A DNA stretch of 64,000 bases from Osedax fenrisi (lineage: Eukaryota; Annelida; Polychaeta; Sabellida; Siboglinidae), in the NCBI GenBank assembly GCA_964019155.1, contig OZ025241.1:92387723-92451722 (forward strand), in the 5' to 3' direction. The notes beneath the pieces are model-generated. The model worked only from the letters and a program-made list of their open reading frames with translations, was not told the origin of the DNA and made no database searches. Shown one piece after another: positions 25,498-38,040 of the stretch (the stretch's first letter is position 1; every line of letters starts with the position of its first letter). The position numbers and the translations under genes are program-made.

Positions 25498-27090
25498 TTA
25501 AATATAACTATTTAAAAGCATGTTTTTAATATGTATTGTAAAAGTATTCAAATTCGTCAAAGATGATGTGGTTGTATTTAAAGAATTCCATAAATATGCG
25601 CCTTTGTAACGAATACTAAATTTATCATGATCAAATCTTATTTTTGGTATTAAGAATGTTCTATTTAACCTAAAAGTATATAAAGAGCAATTATAGGTAA
25701 ATAACTTACAAATTGAACTATGCAAATAATGATTGTTATATATTCTAAACATATATTTATAAATGGATATATTTATTATATCTTTAAATTTAAGAATGTT
25801 ATGTCTTAAAAAAATGTAATCAATATTGGTTTTGTTATCAAGTTTATATATTGCTCTCATACATTTATTTTGTAAAATTTGAATACATTTTATATTGCTA
25901 TGGTAAGTACTTCCCCATATAATAGAACAATAATTAATATGACTATGAAAAAAAGAAAAATATAGCATAACTAAAGTATTAATATTAAATTTATATTTAT
26001 ATCTATGTAGTAAACTAAGTCCATAGTAAAGTTTATTTTTAATATTATTTATTTGCATTTTCCAATTTCGATTTTCGTCAATTAAAATGCCTAAGAATTT
26101 AAAATTAGTTGATTGTTTTATGGCTATATTATTTATTTTGATGTTCAATTTATGTTTAACTCTTGTGCGATGGAATAAAATTAATTTTGTTTTATCAATA
26201 TTAAGAACTAGCTTATTACCACAAAGCCAGTCACATATTAAAACTAAAGTAGAATTTATTTCTTTTTCTAGATCATTTAACTTATGAGACTTAAATGTTA
26301 AAGTTGTGTCGTCAGCAAAAAGAGTAAAATTGCATTTATTAGTTATATTAGGTAAATCATTTATGTACATTAAAAATAATACTGGTCCCAAAACTGAACC
26401 TTGTGGTACACCACATTTAATCGGAAGTATTTTAGAATTGGTATTATTATAGCTTACGTATTGATACCTGTTTGTCAAATAACTTTTTAATAATGACAAA
26501 GTGATACCTCTGAAACCATATATATATAATTTGTTTAATAAAATGTCATGATTAATAGTATCGAAAGCCTTTTTTAAATCAATCGATATTGTGGATATGA
26601 ATAATTTGTAATTTATATTTAAGTAATCGATATAATTTATCAAAGCATCACATGTTGATATAGATTTTTGAAATCCAAATTGAGAATTGTTTATTAAAGA
26701 ATTTTTATCTAAAAATGAAAACATTCTTACTTTTAAAATTTTTTCAAAAATTTTTGAGAATTGTGATGTCAATGATATTGGCCTATAATTCGAGCAATCA
26801 TTTTTAATTCCTTTTTTATATAAAATTATAACTTTAGATGTTTTAAGTACATCAGGGTAAACACCATTTTCAATGCATTTATTAAATAAAATTGATAAAA
26901 TATTACTAATGGATAAAATAATGTTACGTATTAAAAAAAAGTTAAAATCATGGGAATCCGTACTATATTTTGAATCACAATTATATACAATATTTTCAAT
27001 TTCTATTGATGAAACAGGCTTTATAAAAATTGAATTCTTATTACTAGTAATATTTTCATATACATTTTGATTAGAGTATGGTATATTTTT
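25498..27090 (-). CDS. 5'-truncated LINE ORF2 reverse transcriptase
   Basis: The frame is open for 530 codons with no stop, from 27090 (preceded by an in-frame stop in AT repeat) to 25498. It is a fragment, so no true start codon is visible. Motifs in order: NYRPISLTSQFSKIFEK (RT fingers), IDLKKAFDTINHDILL (palm A-type Asp), GVPQGSVLGPVLFLMYINDL, LFADDTTLTF (catalytic FADD), KLVLNIDKTKL, FKFLGILID (thumb), NYCSIIWGSTYHSNI and RYKGAYLWNSL (C-terminal region). This order fits a CR1/L2/Jockey-like non-LTR element. The endonuclease part is missing. Being uninterrupted, it is a fairly recent insertion, antisense to CASK. Confidence 0.92.
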   Translation of the reverse strand, partial: KNIPYSNQNVYENITSNKNSIFIKPVSSIEIENIVYNCDSKYSTDSHDFNFFLIRNIILSISNILSILFNKCIENGVYPDVLKTSKVIILYKKGIKNDCSNYRPISLTSQFSKIFEKILKVRMFSFLDKNSLINNSQFGFQKSISTCDALINYIDYLNINYKLFISTISIDLKKAFDTINHDILLNKLYIYGFRGITLSLLKSYLTNRYQYVSYNNTNSKILPIKCGVPQGSVLGPVLFLMYINDLPNITNKCNFTLFADDTTLTFKSHKLNDLEKEINSTLVLICDWLCGNKLVLNIDKTKLILFHRTRVKHKLNIKINNIAIKQSTNFKFLGILIDENRNWKMQINNIKNKLYYGLSLLHRYKYKFNINTLVMLYFSFFHSHINYCSIIWGSTYHSNIKCIQILQNKCMRAIYKLDNKTNIDYIFLRHNILKFKDIINISIYKYMFRIYNNHYLHSSICKLFTYNCSLYTFRLNRTFLIPKIRFDHDKFSIRYKGAYLWNSLNTTTSSLTNLNTFTIHIKNMLLNSYI

Positions 27091-27220
27091 TTATATATAT
27101 ACATTAAAGCGTGGTCACACGCACACACATACATATATACACACACACACACATATACACCTACAAGGACATATATAATGTATATATGGTATGTATTTCA
27201 ATAAGCAGGTGTTTTATTAT

Positions 27221-27265
27221 TATAACCAATATTATATAACCAATATTATATAACCAATATTATAA
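27221..27265. repeat. Tandem ataaccaatattat x3
   Basis: Three copies of a 14 bp unit, each nearly self-complementary in its ccaatatt part. A (CATA)n tract follows further on at about 27764-27798. Confidence 0.85.
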
Positions 27266-27759
27266 TGATATATTTTATGACATCATATTATATAATTAAT
27301 TGTACATTTTATATATTAAAGATATAATACATGCAAATACTTCTCTGTATACAGCCATATATGGCTATAGCATGTTTACGTACAATAATGTATTAACAAA
27401 TTTCAGGATATCAGCATATTATATAAACTTCATATAATAATATAATATATTCATTCTTAATATATATATACATGACCTATAGCTATCACTATATTTAATT
27501 ATATGATGTAATAGAGATGAATATTACTGAATATTTATTATCTACATCAAGCCCTCAATCAAGGTTATGTCCTCGCCGCACAAGAACTATGTCCACCTAA
27601 TCCAATTACCATAGCCACCACATGATATACATAGATATATTCATATGCCTATATTTATACATTATTTAAGATTATATAACATAAGAGACAGATGCAATCA
27701 CCAAATATCAAGCACATATTTGTATACATATTTGTATACAAACACATACATAGTATATA

Positions 27760-27800
<41 letters not shown>

Positions 27801-27846
27801 CATATACAAGTACATAACTATACATATATATATATATATATATTTG

Positions 27847-28356
27847 TGAATCAGAATCAGAATCAGATAGAGTGTAAACACTCAGGAAAATACAAAAGCA
27901 AAGCTTGACTAGGTATTTTCCCACTCAACTTGATAACAGCATTACAAGAATAAAAAATAAAAAAAATATTAGTAAATTATAAAATGACAATAACTTATTT
28001 TAAAATTTCAATTTTGTATATCATTAGAACTATAATTTTGTATATATATATATACTATTATATATATTATTAAACTTATTTGATTTGTAAATGTGATTCG
28101 TGTAAATGAAAATCGTGCTGAATAAATAAGTAAGAATATACTTGAATATTGTTATCAAGGAGAGGTCATCATTTTCAGTTAAATACAAAATAAAATATAA
28201 TAAATAATAAAAGTATATATAAATAAAATAAATGTATATTAAAAGAAGAAAAATATATAAAACAAATGAAATAAATGCATAAAATATGTAAAAAATATAA
28301 TAATGAAAGAGAAAAAGATAAAGAAACTAAACACAATAAAAAATATAAAAAGTTAA
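27847..28356 (-). other. LINE 3' UTR with GATTCT tail
   Basis: Three tandem GAATCA units at 27848-27866 (minus strand TGATTC) end the element, a short-tandem tail typical of CR1/L2-group LINEs rather than poly(A). Next inside is a tgagtgtttacactc hairpin (minus strand) at about 27870-27885. The remaining 3' UTR is A-rich. Confidence 0.7.
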
Positions 28357-29235
28357 CTAATACGAAGAGGTAATAAATAATTTAATATTTGTTTTAAAAG
28401 TTTTTTTATTCATTAATTTGTGAAAAGAAGCTGGTAATGCATTCCATATCTCAGGAGCTTTGTTAGTAAGGCAAAACGATTTTCTATGTGTTCTAATTTT
28501 GGATAAAACCAATTTTTTAGATAAAGGCTTATAAATATTTGAATTTTGTGTAAAAAGATATTGTAAAATTATAGGCAAAGATTTAGTCATATATCTATTT
28601 ATATATTTTAAGATATTAATCTTTATAATATCTTGAAATTTTAAAAGATTGAATTTTTTATAAATTGTATCTATATCTACATTAAAAGAAAAAAACAAAT
28701 TTTTTATTACCCTATTTTGCAATATAATAATTGGTTGAATATTAGACAAAAATGTACTACCCCAAATAGATGAACAATAATTTAGATGACTTTCAAAAAT
28801 ACTATGATATATTTGTATACGATTTTGTAAAGGTAGTTTATGTTTTATTTTATTTATAATAGCAATGGATCTACTTAGTTTTGATCTGATATAATTTATA
28901 TGATAATTCCAGTTACATTTATCATCAATTATTATACCAAGGAACGATAAATGATTCACCTGCTCTATAATTTCATTATAAACTTTTAATTCTAGTTTCT
29001 TTTTTGATTTAGAATTTCGAATATTATAGAGCATAACTTTGGTTTTTTTTACATTTAATGTTAATTTATTACTAAATAGCCAGTGAGTTAAATTATAAAG
29101 GTCATCTTGTATATTAGTTTGCAGAATATCAAAAGATTTACTACTGAAAATTAAATTGGTATCATCTGCAAAAATTATAGGTGTAGAATATTTCAATATA
29201 TTAGGCATATCATTAATATATATTAGAAAAAGTAA
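28357..29235 (-). CDS. 5'-truncated LINE ORF2 reverse transcriptase C-terminal half
   Basis: Open frame of about 292 codons, starting within FLIYINDMPN at an AT repeat (29236) and ending at 28357. Motifs: FADDTNLIF (catalytic Asp pair), LFSNKLTLNVKKTK, LSFLGIIIDDKCNW, NYCSSIWGSTFLSN, and a C-terminal FCLTNKAPEIWNALP. It lacks the fingers and first palm motif through 5' truncation. Related to but clearly different from the copy at 25498, so a second family of the same clade. No stops interrupt it. Confidence 0.9.
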   Translation of the reverse strand, partial: LLFLIYINDMPNILKYSTPIIFADDTNLIFSSKSFDILQTNIQDDLYNLTHWLFSNKLTLNVKKTKVMLYNIRNSKSKKKLELKVYNEIIEQVNHLSFLGIIIDDKCNWNYHINYIRSKLSRSIAIINKIKHKLPLQNRIQIYHSIFESHLNYCSSIWGSTFLSNIQPIIILQNRVIKNLFFSFNVDIDTIYKKFNLLKFQDIIKINILKYINRYMTKSLPIILQYLFTQNSNIYKPLSKKLVLSKIRTHRKSFCLTNKAPEIWNALPASFHKLMNKKTFKTNIKLFITSSY

Positions 29236-30010
29236 TATATATATATAACTTATACATGTAAAAGTTGCTTGTTTGACATATTATTATATATAACTAATGA
29301 GTATACATTAACTATTCACATATGAATAATATTATATGATACATGTATCTATACTGCAGTATATATCTTCATTACATATGTAAACTATATACTAAATGAA
29401 TTACCAAGAATAATTTGAAACATCAAAAGTCATATATCTTTCAAAATACATTTACGAATTTATTAAATTAAATTATGATTATATTCATATATATATATAT
29501 AATATAATATTTATATAATTTATTTTTATGTAAGAAAAAATCATTTTATTTATCTATTTGTTGTATGCTCTTTTATTTTTGTTTACACTTGTGAGGTTGA
29601 CAAATATACACATATATATATATAAATAATTACTATTTATTTACTATTCCTAGTAGTATATTACAATACTACAAATAGGGTGGAATACTTCAAAAAAATT
29701 AAAAGGATTTAATATTGGGTTATGTTTTTTACTTTAGGTTTTACATTTGTTTAGGGTATTCATTTTTTGTTGGGTTGATCATCAAATAATAAAATAAAAT
29801 GTTATAAATTATTAAAAATTCTAGAATTTTAAAGAGATATATGATAATGTATAGGATACTAAATAATTGCATTAATTTAATCATAAATAGAATAACTGAT
29901 ATTTGTTAACAGTAATATTTCAAAAATGTTAAACCCAAAAATCCCAACCCTGGCCAACCCTGGCTATAAGTATTATGTAATATAATATATATATATATAT
30001 ATAATATTAG

Positions 30011-30205
30011 TACATCTGCTTTTGTTTACATACAAGGAACATAACAAACAGTAATCCTTTGTAATACCATTGTTTTATCAATTGATTCACAACAATGGTC
30101 ATAATAGCTAGGTGTGTGTGGTCTGTAGTCCATATTGTTTTATCATGTATCACATGTATACAGGTAGTTACATATATGTGTTTGCATACAAACTCATGAA
30201 TGTAA

Positions 30206-30208
<3 letters not shown>
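30011..30208 (+). repeat. Dispersed repeat, copy 1
   Basis: Shares blocks with 35548-35751 in the same orientation: tacatctg..ttgtttacat, ggaacataacaa, aataccattgttttat, caacaatgg and ccacattgttttat-like (here ccatattgttttat). No terminal inverted repeats or protein are visible. Unclassified; it could be a SINE-like or MITE remnant. Confidence 0.7.
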
Positions 30209-30239
<31 letters not shown>

Positions 30240-31117
30240 ACATTATGCCTAGATAACAAGGTGATCTAATCCATTATTATAGATCAATATTTCAGTAATA
30301 TATACATATAATATATATATTTACAAATTATTATGTTATAGTGTATAATCTTACATATATAAGGTTATAAGTTTATATATCAATATTGCATTTATTACAA
30401 ATACTAATAATACATATATAATATGTCTACAATATAATAGATTATAATTTATAATATAACTATAATTAACTTTATAATTATATGGTAATAAATTATTAAT
30501 AATATCCATAATGATGAGATGGTAATCATAATGATACGAATATGATAATGATGATAATAATGATACAGATTATTTAAATTAATTTAATTGCAAAGACTCT
30601 TGAGTCAGATCAACCAATAATTTTTTGAAGAAAAGATATATAACTCTTTTTAATTTGTGAAATTAATTAAAAATTGGCCATCTGTACTGCAAACTATTTA
30701 TTTATAATTCAATGTTTAGTTTATACTTGTTTACATGTATATTTAAAAAATATATCACTATCATAAATAAAAGTTTTGGACATTTTTGAATACAATACAA
30801 ATTTAATTTAGAGTTTATTTTGAGAATATAATATTATACTATTATAAGAACCATTATTCTTAAAATATGCAGCCATGATCCATAAATATAATACATCAAT
30901 AGGTCCATTTGTACTTTAGAATTATATATATTTTGTAACATGCTTAATTATTATATAAATTTGCTTGACAATTAGTTATTTAAATTATTTAAAATGATAG
31001 TATTTCCACTAAAATAAAATAATGATAACGCAAATTTATTATTTGTAAATTAATTTTATTATTATTTATATCTATAACCTATATATGATTGTTATACCAT
31101 TTATATATGCATCATCG

Positions 31118-31564
31118 ATATAAAGAAAGTGGATAATCAATTGACACATGCAATGCATATAAAAAATAGATATGCGAATGGCACTTTTATTGATAAATTA
31201 ACAAAATGTCATCAGTGATTTTGATTGGATATTAGTCATTAAAACTTTAGTCATTAGGCTTTTCGTTGAAATAGATTCAAGTGACTTATATCTATATCAA
31301 TGTATTTAGATTATAAATATCAATAAAATAGTATATCTTCAATTTAAATACACAAAATTAAGAGGAATGTTGATATGATGTATTTAAATATATAATTTTA
31401 TTTTTAATATAGATAGTACATTACAATTGGTAGTAATTATCAATATATATGTATCAATAAATAATAGTAATTTAAAATGTAGTAGGTATTTATTAGTGCA
31501 GTGCACAACCTCTATTACAAATTGCCATACACTACATTAAATTGCTTATCCACTTTCTTTATAT
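31118..31564. mobile_element. MITE with ATATAAAGAAAGTGGATAA termini (447 bp)
   Basis: Left end ATATAAAGAAAGTGGATAA at 31118 and its complement TTATCCACTTTCTTTATAT at 31546-31564. The match continues weakly inward (tCAATT / gCAATT). The interior is non-coding. No clear target-site duplication; superfamily unassigned. Confidence 0.75.
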
Positions 31565-31843
31565 TGATTATATATATATATAAATCACTTTACAAAGAAT
31601 GCAGACTATCTAATGTAATTAAACATTCTATATATTTTACATATATCTCAATTGATGTCAATCAATTCCAATAGTGACAATGTAAATTATATTATGCATA
31701 TAGAATACACATGGTATATAGTGTATATTTATGTTCTTAGAATATACCATTGTGATATTAAGATAGATCTAATTATCTTCACCATACTGAAATCATAAAA
31801 ATATATGCATATATTTATTTATTTATATACTCTATATATTCAT

Positions 31844-31896
<53 letters not shown>

Positions 31897-33899
31897 GTAT
31901 GTGTGAGTATTTATAGTAATTGTTATAAATAAACAATTTAGTATGCATATGGAATACATTATATTGAGATTGATTATGAGATTTGTGTTTAGATTTAATT
32001 ATCTATAAATAGTGCTATAAATAAGGTCAGTATATTGTTCATTATTATGATGTCCATGCTTAAATGATATATTTATTAAATCACATATAATATAACCTAT
32101 TGTATAATACATATGATTGTACAATTATAATAATGAATATATTTTAATATCTTTATATTAATGCAATATTTATGAGTTAAACAATTTTGTTATACAAATT
32201 AATTTTTTGATCTAGGATTAATTCTATATTGTTTACTATCTGAAAATATTTCATATTTAATGTCTGTATTCCAGTAAATTGTATTATATATATTTGTATC
32301 CTAACAATTTGTAAACATTTATTTTAATTATTATCTTGTATTATGTTATAAGTATATACATTTTTTAATTAATTTTGAGTAAATAATAATTTTGATATTT
32401 CAAGTTTGTTCCAGTCACATTGGATATTAAAAACAAAATTATGGAACTTTAAAAATGTTATTATAATAATGATAATACAATTATAAATTTAAAACCCATA
32501 GATAATCATAAAAGCATAGTAAATTATTGTAGAAAATGTTCTTCTATAATTATAATCATAGGATATTTATTAAATTAAATAAATTGTATTCTTTTTAATA
32601 TTAATTTTAATTTATATTTAATTTTTTGTATATTATTAATTTTAAAATTTTAATTTTTTTATTGAAGTATTCAAAGATTTTTATTTAAAACTTTGATGTC
32701 TTCCAATACATTATTTAAATATATTTAAAAGTCTTAAAGTATTTTTTTTATATTTGGAAGTATTAGAAGACTTGGAAAGATTTTAAATTCTAGATCACTA
32801 ATAAAAACACATATTTAAATAAAACATTTCCTTTGTATATTATAAATAAAATGTATTGAAATACTACAATAAAATACAATCTAACAAATAGTTTACAACA
32901 TATATATTTGTATCAGTGTTCATTCTAGAGCTACCCAGCTACCCAAATTGGGAAGTTCCTTAATTTTGTGGGTAGCTGCCCTAAATAGGCCCTATATGCC
33001 TTATATGATTATAAGAAAATATTTTTTGAATTTTAGGAGATTGTTCCATCATGTATATGTTTATCCTCATCATATGGTATTGAAATTATTGATTGATTTG
33101 AACATATGGAAATTCGATCTTTCAATCGTTAATTTTTCATACATTTTTAATAACATCTGTTTAGTGTAGAAAATTAATAGGATTAATAATATTAATCTAA
33201 AAAAAACAAACCTTTTTTTCATAAATTATATTATTTGTAATAATGATTACTTTAATTTATAAGAATGTATATATAATGTTTTCTTAGTATAAAATTTGGT
33301 TTTAATTTTCATCATTATGGAATCAAACAACTCAGTAGTATCAACCTATATTTTATTCTGTAAATATTAATGATAAAGTATATTAACATATTAACTGATA
33401 ATATATAATCACATTCTTATATTAACATAACATTAATAGTGTTATATTATTTTATCTAGATGAGATACCTTACATAATCTTTTGAACTTTCATTACTATT
33501 CATCTCATACAGATTTATAATAATTTATATTATATGTCTTATTATTATTCTCTGAATTAGATATACTTAGAAAATTAAATTAGATATATTTAAAATAAAA
33601 ATAAATTATTATAATATTTTATTATAAACATCTTATTATAAGCTATTTTGTATTTTGTAAAATATTTTATATAAAATGTTTATAAAAGTATGTTATTAAC
33701 ATTGAATCAATATAAAAATGTGTATATATAAAATACTTTTGTTTTTATATCTTAAATGAATGTATGCAAATTATTTCTATCATTATTCAATTTAATTAGA
33801 ATTATCTTTACTATTATCTGATCCTTTATGTTTATTTATTATTGATTTTTATTATGATTATATATAATTATAATCATATATGCTTTCAAGTATATTTTT

Positions 33900-34969
33900 A
33901 TAAATGTTACCTACAATAGTATTGGTTGGTATCATGAAAGCTTTTACATTTATAACCAAGCTTTCAAATATCAAACTTTAAATATTCATAGAAAAAATAT
34001 TTGACTTATTCATATTTTTTAATAATAAATTTGCAATATATTTGTTATCATTGGTAATATAATCTAATTCTTTATATTATTTTAGTGCATCGATTAAACC
34101 ACTATATTGATCTAATATTGTTTTAATACATGATTTTCGCAGTCCATCTTGTTGGGCATATTGGTTTCAATGTCTTTGCTTTGTTATTATTAGTATTATA
34201 TACAATCCGGAATTTTATCATTTGTTCATATAATAATCCCACATCATGAACCACTCTCAAGGCTTTTCTTATATTTATATTATTATTAAATGATTATGCT
34301 ATTAAGTTTGTGCGATGAGCTCCACATTATGTATAAAAAGTTAATGGATGTCTATTCATTATTATAGTCTTTACACTATTATATTGACCAGACATATTAG
34401 CTGTACCGTCATATAACTGTCTTCTTAATTTAGAAATAAGCAAGTTAAGATGTTAAAGTTTAGATAACATTAAAGTTGCTATATTTAAGTTGTATCCTAA
34501 GTCATATTGCTTATTAATATGCATATTTCTTTAATTTCTAGTTTTTATGTAAAATATCTAACCACCAAAATGTCCTGCTCACTTCCGGATATATCTTGAA
34601 TTCCATCACATTGAATTAAGTAACTTCCATTAATATCTTATAATCAAATATTTAATAATTCAGATTTATATAGTTGAATAATGTCATTCTTAATATCGCC
34701 AGATAACAAGTATCTCTCAGAGATTCTCTCATGAATATTATCATATTTCATGGATGGGGGGGGGCAAATAATACTTAGCCCCTCCATATGTTTGGTAAAA
34801 TTCTTTAGAACAAATTTGTATTAACAAAGACAATATACTAGATTTAATATATATAAAATTTATTAATACACATTTCATGTGGGGGGGGCAAAACATACTT
34901 AGCCCCCCCCCCATATTTTTGTATGGGGGGGTCCGATACCCCCCGCCCCCCCTGTTCCGACGCCCCTAT
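33900..34969 (-). pseudogene. Degraded hAT-type (DUF4371/ZMYM-like) transposase
   Basis: Minus-strand translation, with stops and shifts, gives ERISERYLLSGDIKNDI, SYLIQCDGIQDISGSEQDIL (matches the Dgt-DIS-x-x-EQ core of DUF4371), QLYDGTANMSGQYNSVKTIM (YDGAxNMSGxxxGVQ), CGAHRTNLIA (CxAHxLNL) and PICPTRWTAK (CPTRW). This ordered set is characteristic of ZMYM-type hAT transposases. The 5' end is probably at 34969, reading inward CATAGGGGCGTCGGAACAGG, next to runs of G. The 3' end is not found. Inactive. Confidence 0.85.
34740..34969. repeat. Poly-G/C rich hAT terminal region
   Basis: Runs of 7-10 G or C are arranged as inverted pairs around ATACTTAGCCCC (34768, 34897) and CATATTTTTGTATGGGG. They are part of the 5' terminal region of the hAT remnant and could form strong hairpins or G-quadruplex-type structures. 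Confidence 0.7.
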
Positions 34970-34999
34970 GTGTGAGTGTGTGTGTGTATATGTGTGTAT

Positions 35000-35290
35000 G
35001 TGTGTACTTTACTGTGCGTAGCGTTGATATTATAGTCACGTGTTATGTAGTCTGGTCAGACGTCTACTTCTGTCACGGGGTGTGCACTACGACATACATT
35101 AGTCTATCACACGGGTCACGATATTGAAAGCGTTATCACGTGATCCTAGTGGGCGTGTCCTCCGCGCATGACAAACCCATGGAGAAAATGAGAATGACTT
35201 AACACTACACGAAAATCACAGTATTCGTGTGATGACAGACTACGCTTTTAAAATAGCACTCCACTATTGGAGTCCACATGCCTCCCGAAT
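35000..35290. promoter_or_regulatory. GC-richer patch with CACGTG sites
   Basis: Contains GTCACGTG (about 35036), ATCACGTGAT (35137-35146) and several CpG in a block distinctly less AT-rich than its surroundings. No conserved coding sequence. Possible enhancer or remnant of a GC-rich repeat. Confidence 0.25.
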
Positions 35291-35324
35291 ATCACATGGG
35301 GGAAAACATAAACACAAACATACA

Positions 35325-35379
<55 letters not shown>

Positions 35380-35547
35380 GTGAGTTCGACGTTAGAGTAT
35401 ATAAGTTATTATCCTCAAAGTATATACATCGATTTTGTTGTGCATTAGTCAGGTATAGCTTAAGTTCGCCCATATATATATATATATATGGTGGTATGTA
35501 TATTCATACTACCTGCCTTACATATAAGGTCACGCCTATCATCTTAC

Positions 35548-35751
35548 TACATCTGATATTGTTTACATGTGGGGAACATAACAATCGCTAATCCTCTGCA
35601 ATACCATTGTTTTATTTATAGATCCACGTCAACAATGGCCGTGACATAAGATCTATAGCCTATAGGCATGTGCCATGTGTTCCATCTATAATCCACATTG
35701 TTTTATTACACATGTATTTAGATGCATGTGTTTGTATATTCAAGTAAAGCC
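35548..35751 (+). repeat. Dispersed repeat, copy 2
   Basis: Second copy of the repeat at 30011, same orientation, about 5.5 kb away. It shares aataccattgttttat exactly and further blocks with gaps. It has more CpG than copy 1, suggesting copy 1 lost CpG by decay. Confidence 0.7.
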
Positions 35752-35819
35752 TGGAATAATAGATGTAATCAAATGACAACTAGGTGATAAATAGATATTT
35801 ATGTATTATGTATGTATAA

Positions 35820-35872
<53 letters not shown>

Positions 35873-36076
35873 GTATATATCAACTTAATATATGATATAT
35901 CATCCTATAGGATGAAATAGGTCATATGTAATATAATTTAAATATATTTTCATTAGCTATAAATATGCAATACACTTCCTATCATTGTGAGAAAATCTAT
36001 GTAGTCTACTATATTTATGTAAGAATTTATTAAGACATTTTGTTTTTATGGATAATTGAATAAAGTATATGTTTCT

Positions 36077-36114
<38 letters not shown>

Positions 36115-36594
36115 ATATACTAAATAGAATATATAATGTATATTATACTTATATATGTATACATGTACTATGAGTATTATAAAACCTTTTGGTCATTCAT
36201 AGTGCACTTCTGTATTTAAAACTGTATGCTAAAAATAATTTGAATATTAAAATAATAATATGTATTGTATTCTATAAAGAATTTATTTAACAACATATTA
36301 TACTTTATTCTAAACATAATTAATAGTAATTACAATTATTAAGTTAATAAAATGAATTTTGGTAGATCTTAAATAATTATATTAATTCCATAAGAAATAC
36401 TCATAATATCTTTATTTTCGAGCAATTATTAACGGAAAGTAAATAGAACAAGATATATCATGTATAAATTAGGTTTTCGAGCAATTACCTGAAAATCTGT
36501 AAGTTCTAATAAGTATAACAATTGTTTAAATATATCATTTGACATTCAATTGACCAATATGTATATTATAAATCATTATTTTCATCTAATCCTA

Positions 36595-36786
36595 ACCAAA
36601 GTTCACATTTAAAGCCAACAAATCAGATCTTTTTTTTTACCTCGCTTTAATTTTTTATTTTTTAGAACATGTAATAAATATTATATGTTATGTTTAACAA
36701 ATATTAAAAATTGCACATCGATAATTTTATGCAGCCCATATATAACTATAAAAATCCGGGCCCGAATTTTTGATGTGAACTTGGCG
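36595..36786. mobile_element. Possible short MITE, CCAAAGTTCACAT termini
   Basis: Left ACCAAAGTTCACATTTAAAG and right inward GCCAAGTTCACATCAAAAA form imperfect inverted ends around 190 bp of non-coding DNA that includes a short CGGGCCCG palindrome near 36756. No target-site duplication was recognised. Confidence 0.5.
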
Positions 36787-37677
36787 TAAGGAATGAATAT
36801 ATATTGGTAGTTAGCACAGTGTATCTGTATTTAAAATATATTAAAATGGACCTCCTGTGATATGTAAACTCTATTATCTATTAACTCTAGCTAACATCCA
36901 ATGGTTTACCTCTTAATAGTGTAGTATATGTACATTAAGAGATATCATTTAACCACTAATAAATACTATAAATAACTATTTGAGCTTACACACATTTTGA
37001 GATTACATTTTTTTTGGTTTGAAATTTTTTTTTGAACGTTCAGTTTTCAACTAAAAGTTTTAAATACTATTTTAATTATTAGATTGAAAAACAAATGATA
37101 TCATTTAATAGACATAGTGGGGAACACAAATATGATATACTATAACTATAGTTATTACAGTTAACACTATAGTGTTAACACTATATATAGTGTTAACATT
37201 TATATACTATAACTAGTGTTAACATTTATATACAATATACTATATATATATGTATATAATACTATGCTATATATATATATAATAGAGTATGTATATTATA
37301 GTAAGTATACCATAGTTTATATTATTTAAATTAATTAATTATTTTAATATTTTATTTTATATATAAAGTAATGTAATGTAATATTTATTAAAATACATTT
37401 AACAGTGTATATGAAGTAACTGTATTTTAATGAATCCTACATTGCAATCTTTCCTGCATGAATGGATAATCATGTGATTCCCGTGGGTGTCTGAGGACCA
37501 TACATCTCGCCTAGTTAATACAGTGTAGACAGAAATGCTGACCACTGTATGAGCCAGGTCACACTGTGTGAGGCATATAATCATACTAATAATCCTGCTT
37601 AATTATTTCTTTCTTTATATTAATCTCATTCTTGGTTACTATAGTAACTTGATGTTAGACTAATTTATATATATATA

Positions 37678-37923
37678 TTGTTATTGTTATTGTTATTTTT
37701 ATTTGGTGGAGTCCTTTCATACCATACCAGGAACTCATGACGTTTTCACTTATACCATATATGGCTCTAATGTCCCTTGCGAAGCCGATCTTCTTTTTAT
37801 ACCCAATTATATAATATCACTATAGTGATACTATAGTATACTAAATAATATGTTAAGACCTATTTTAATGGTCCAAACGAGCCGCGTCCTTCTACTTGTG
37901 TGCCAACTGAGCCACACAGGCAG
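37678..37923 (-). mobile_element. tRNA-derived SINE, copy 1
   Basis: Read on the minus strand it starts GCCTGTGTGGCTCAGTTGGC. TGGCTCAGTTGG is an excellent RNA polymerase III A box (positions 37903-37914). A degraded B box follows near 37869-37890. After an AT-rich spacer comes a conserved body with AGATCGGCTTCGCAAGGGAC and GAGTTCCTGGTATGGTATG, ending GGACTCCACCAAA and a TAACAA tandem tail (37679-37697). The body matches 48798-48900. Confidence 0.85.
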
Positions 37924-37924
37924 T

Positions 37925-37956
<32 letters not shown>

Positions 37957-37989
37957 CTATTTAATTAATTTGTATATTCCGAAACCAAC

Positions 37990-38040
<51 letters not shown>

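Noticed and set aside
26087..26287. Plus-strand frame inside the LINE
   Set aside because: Antisense shadow of the reverse-transcriptase ORF.
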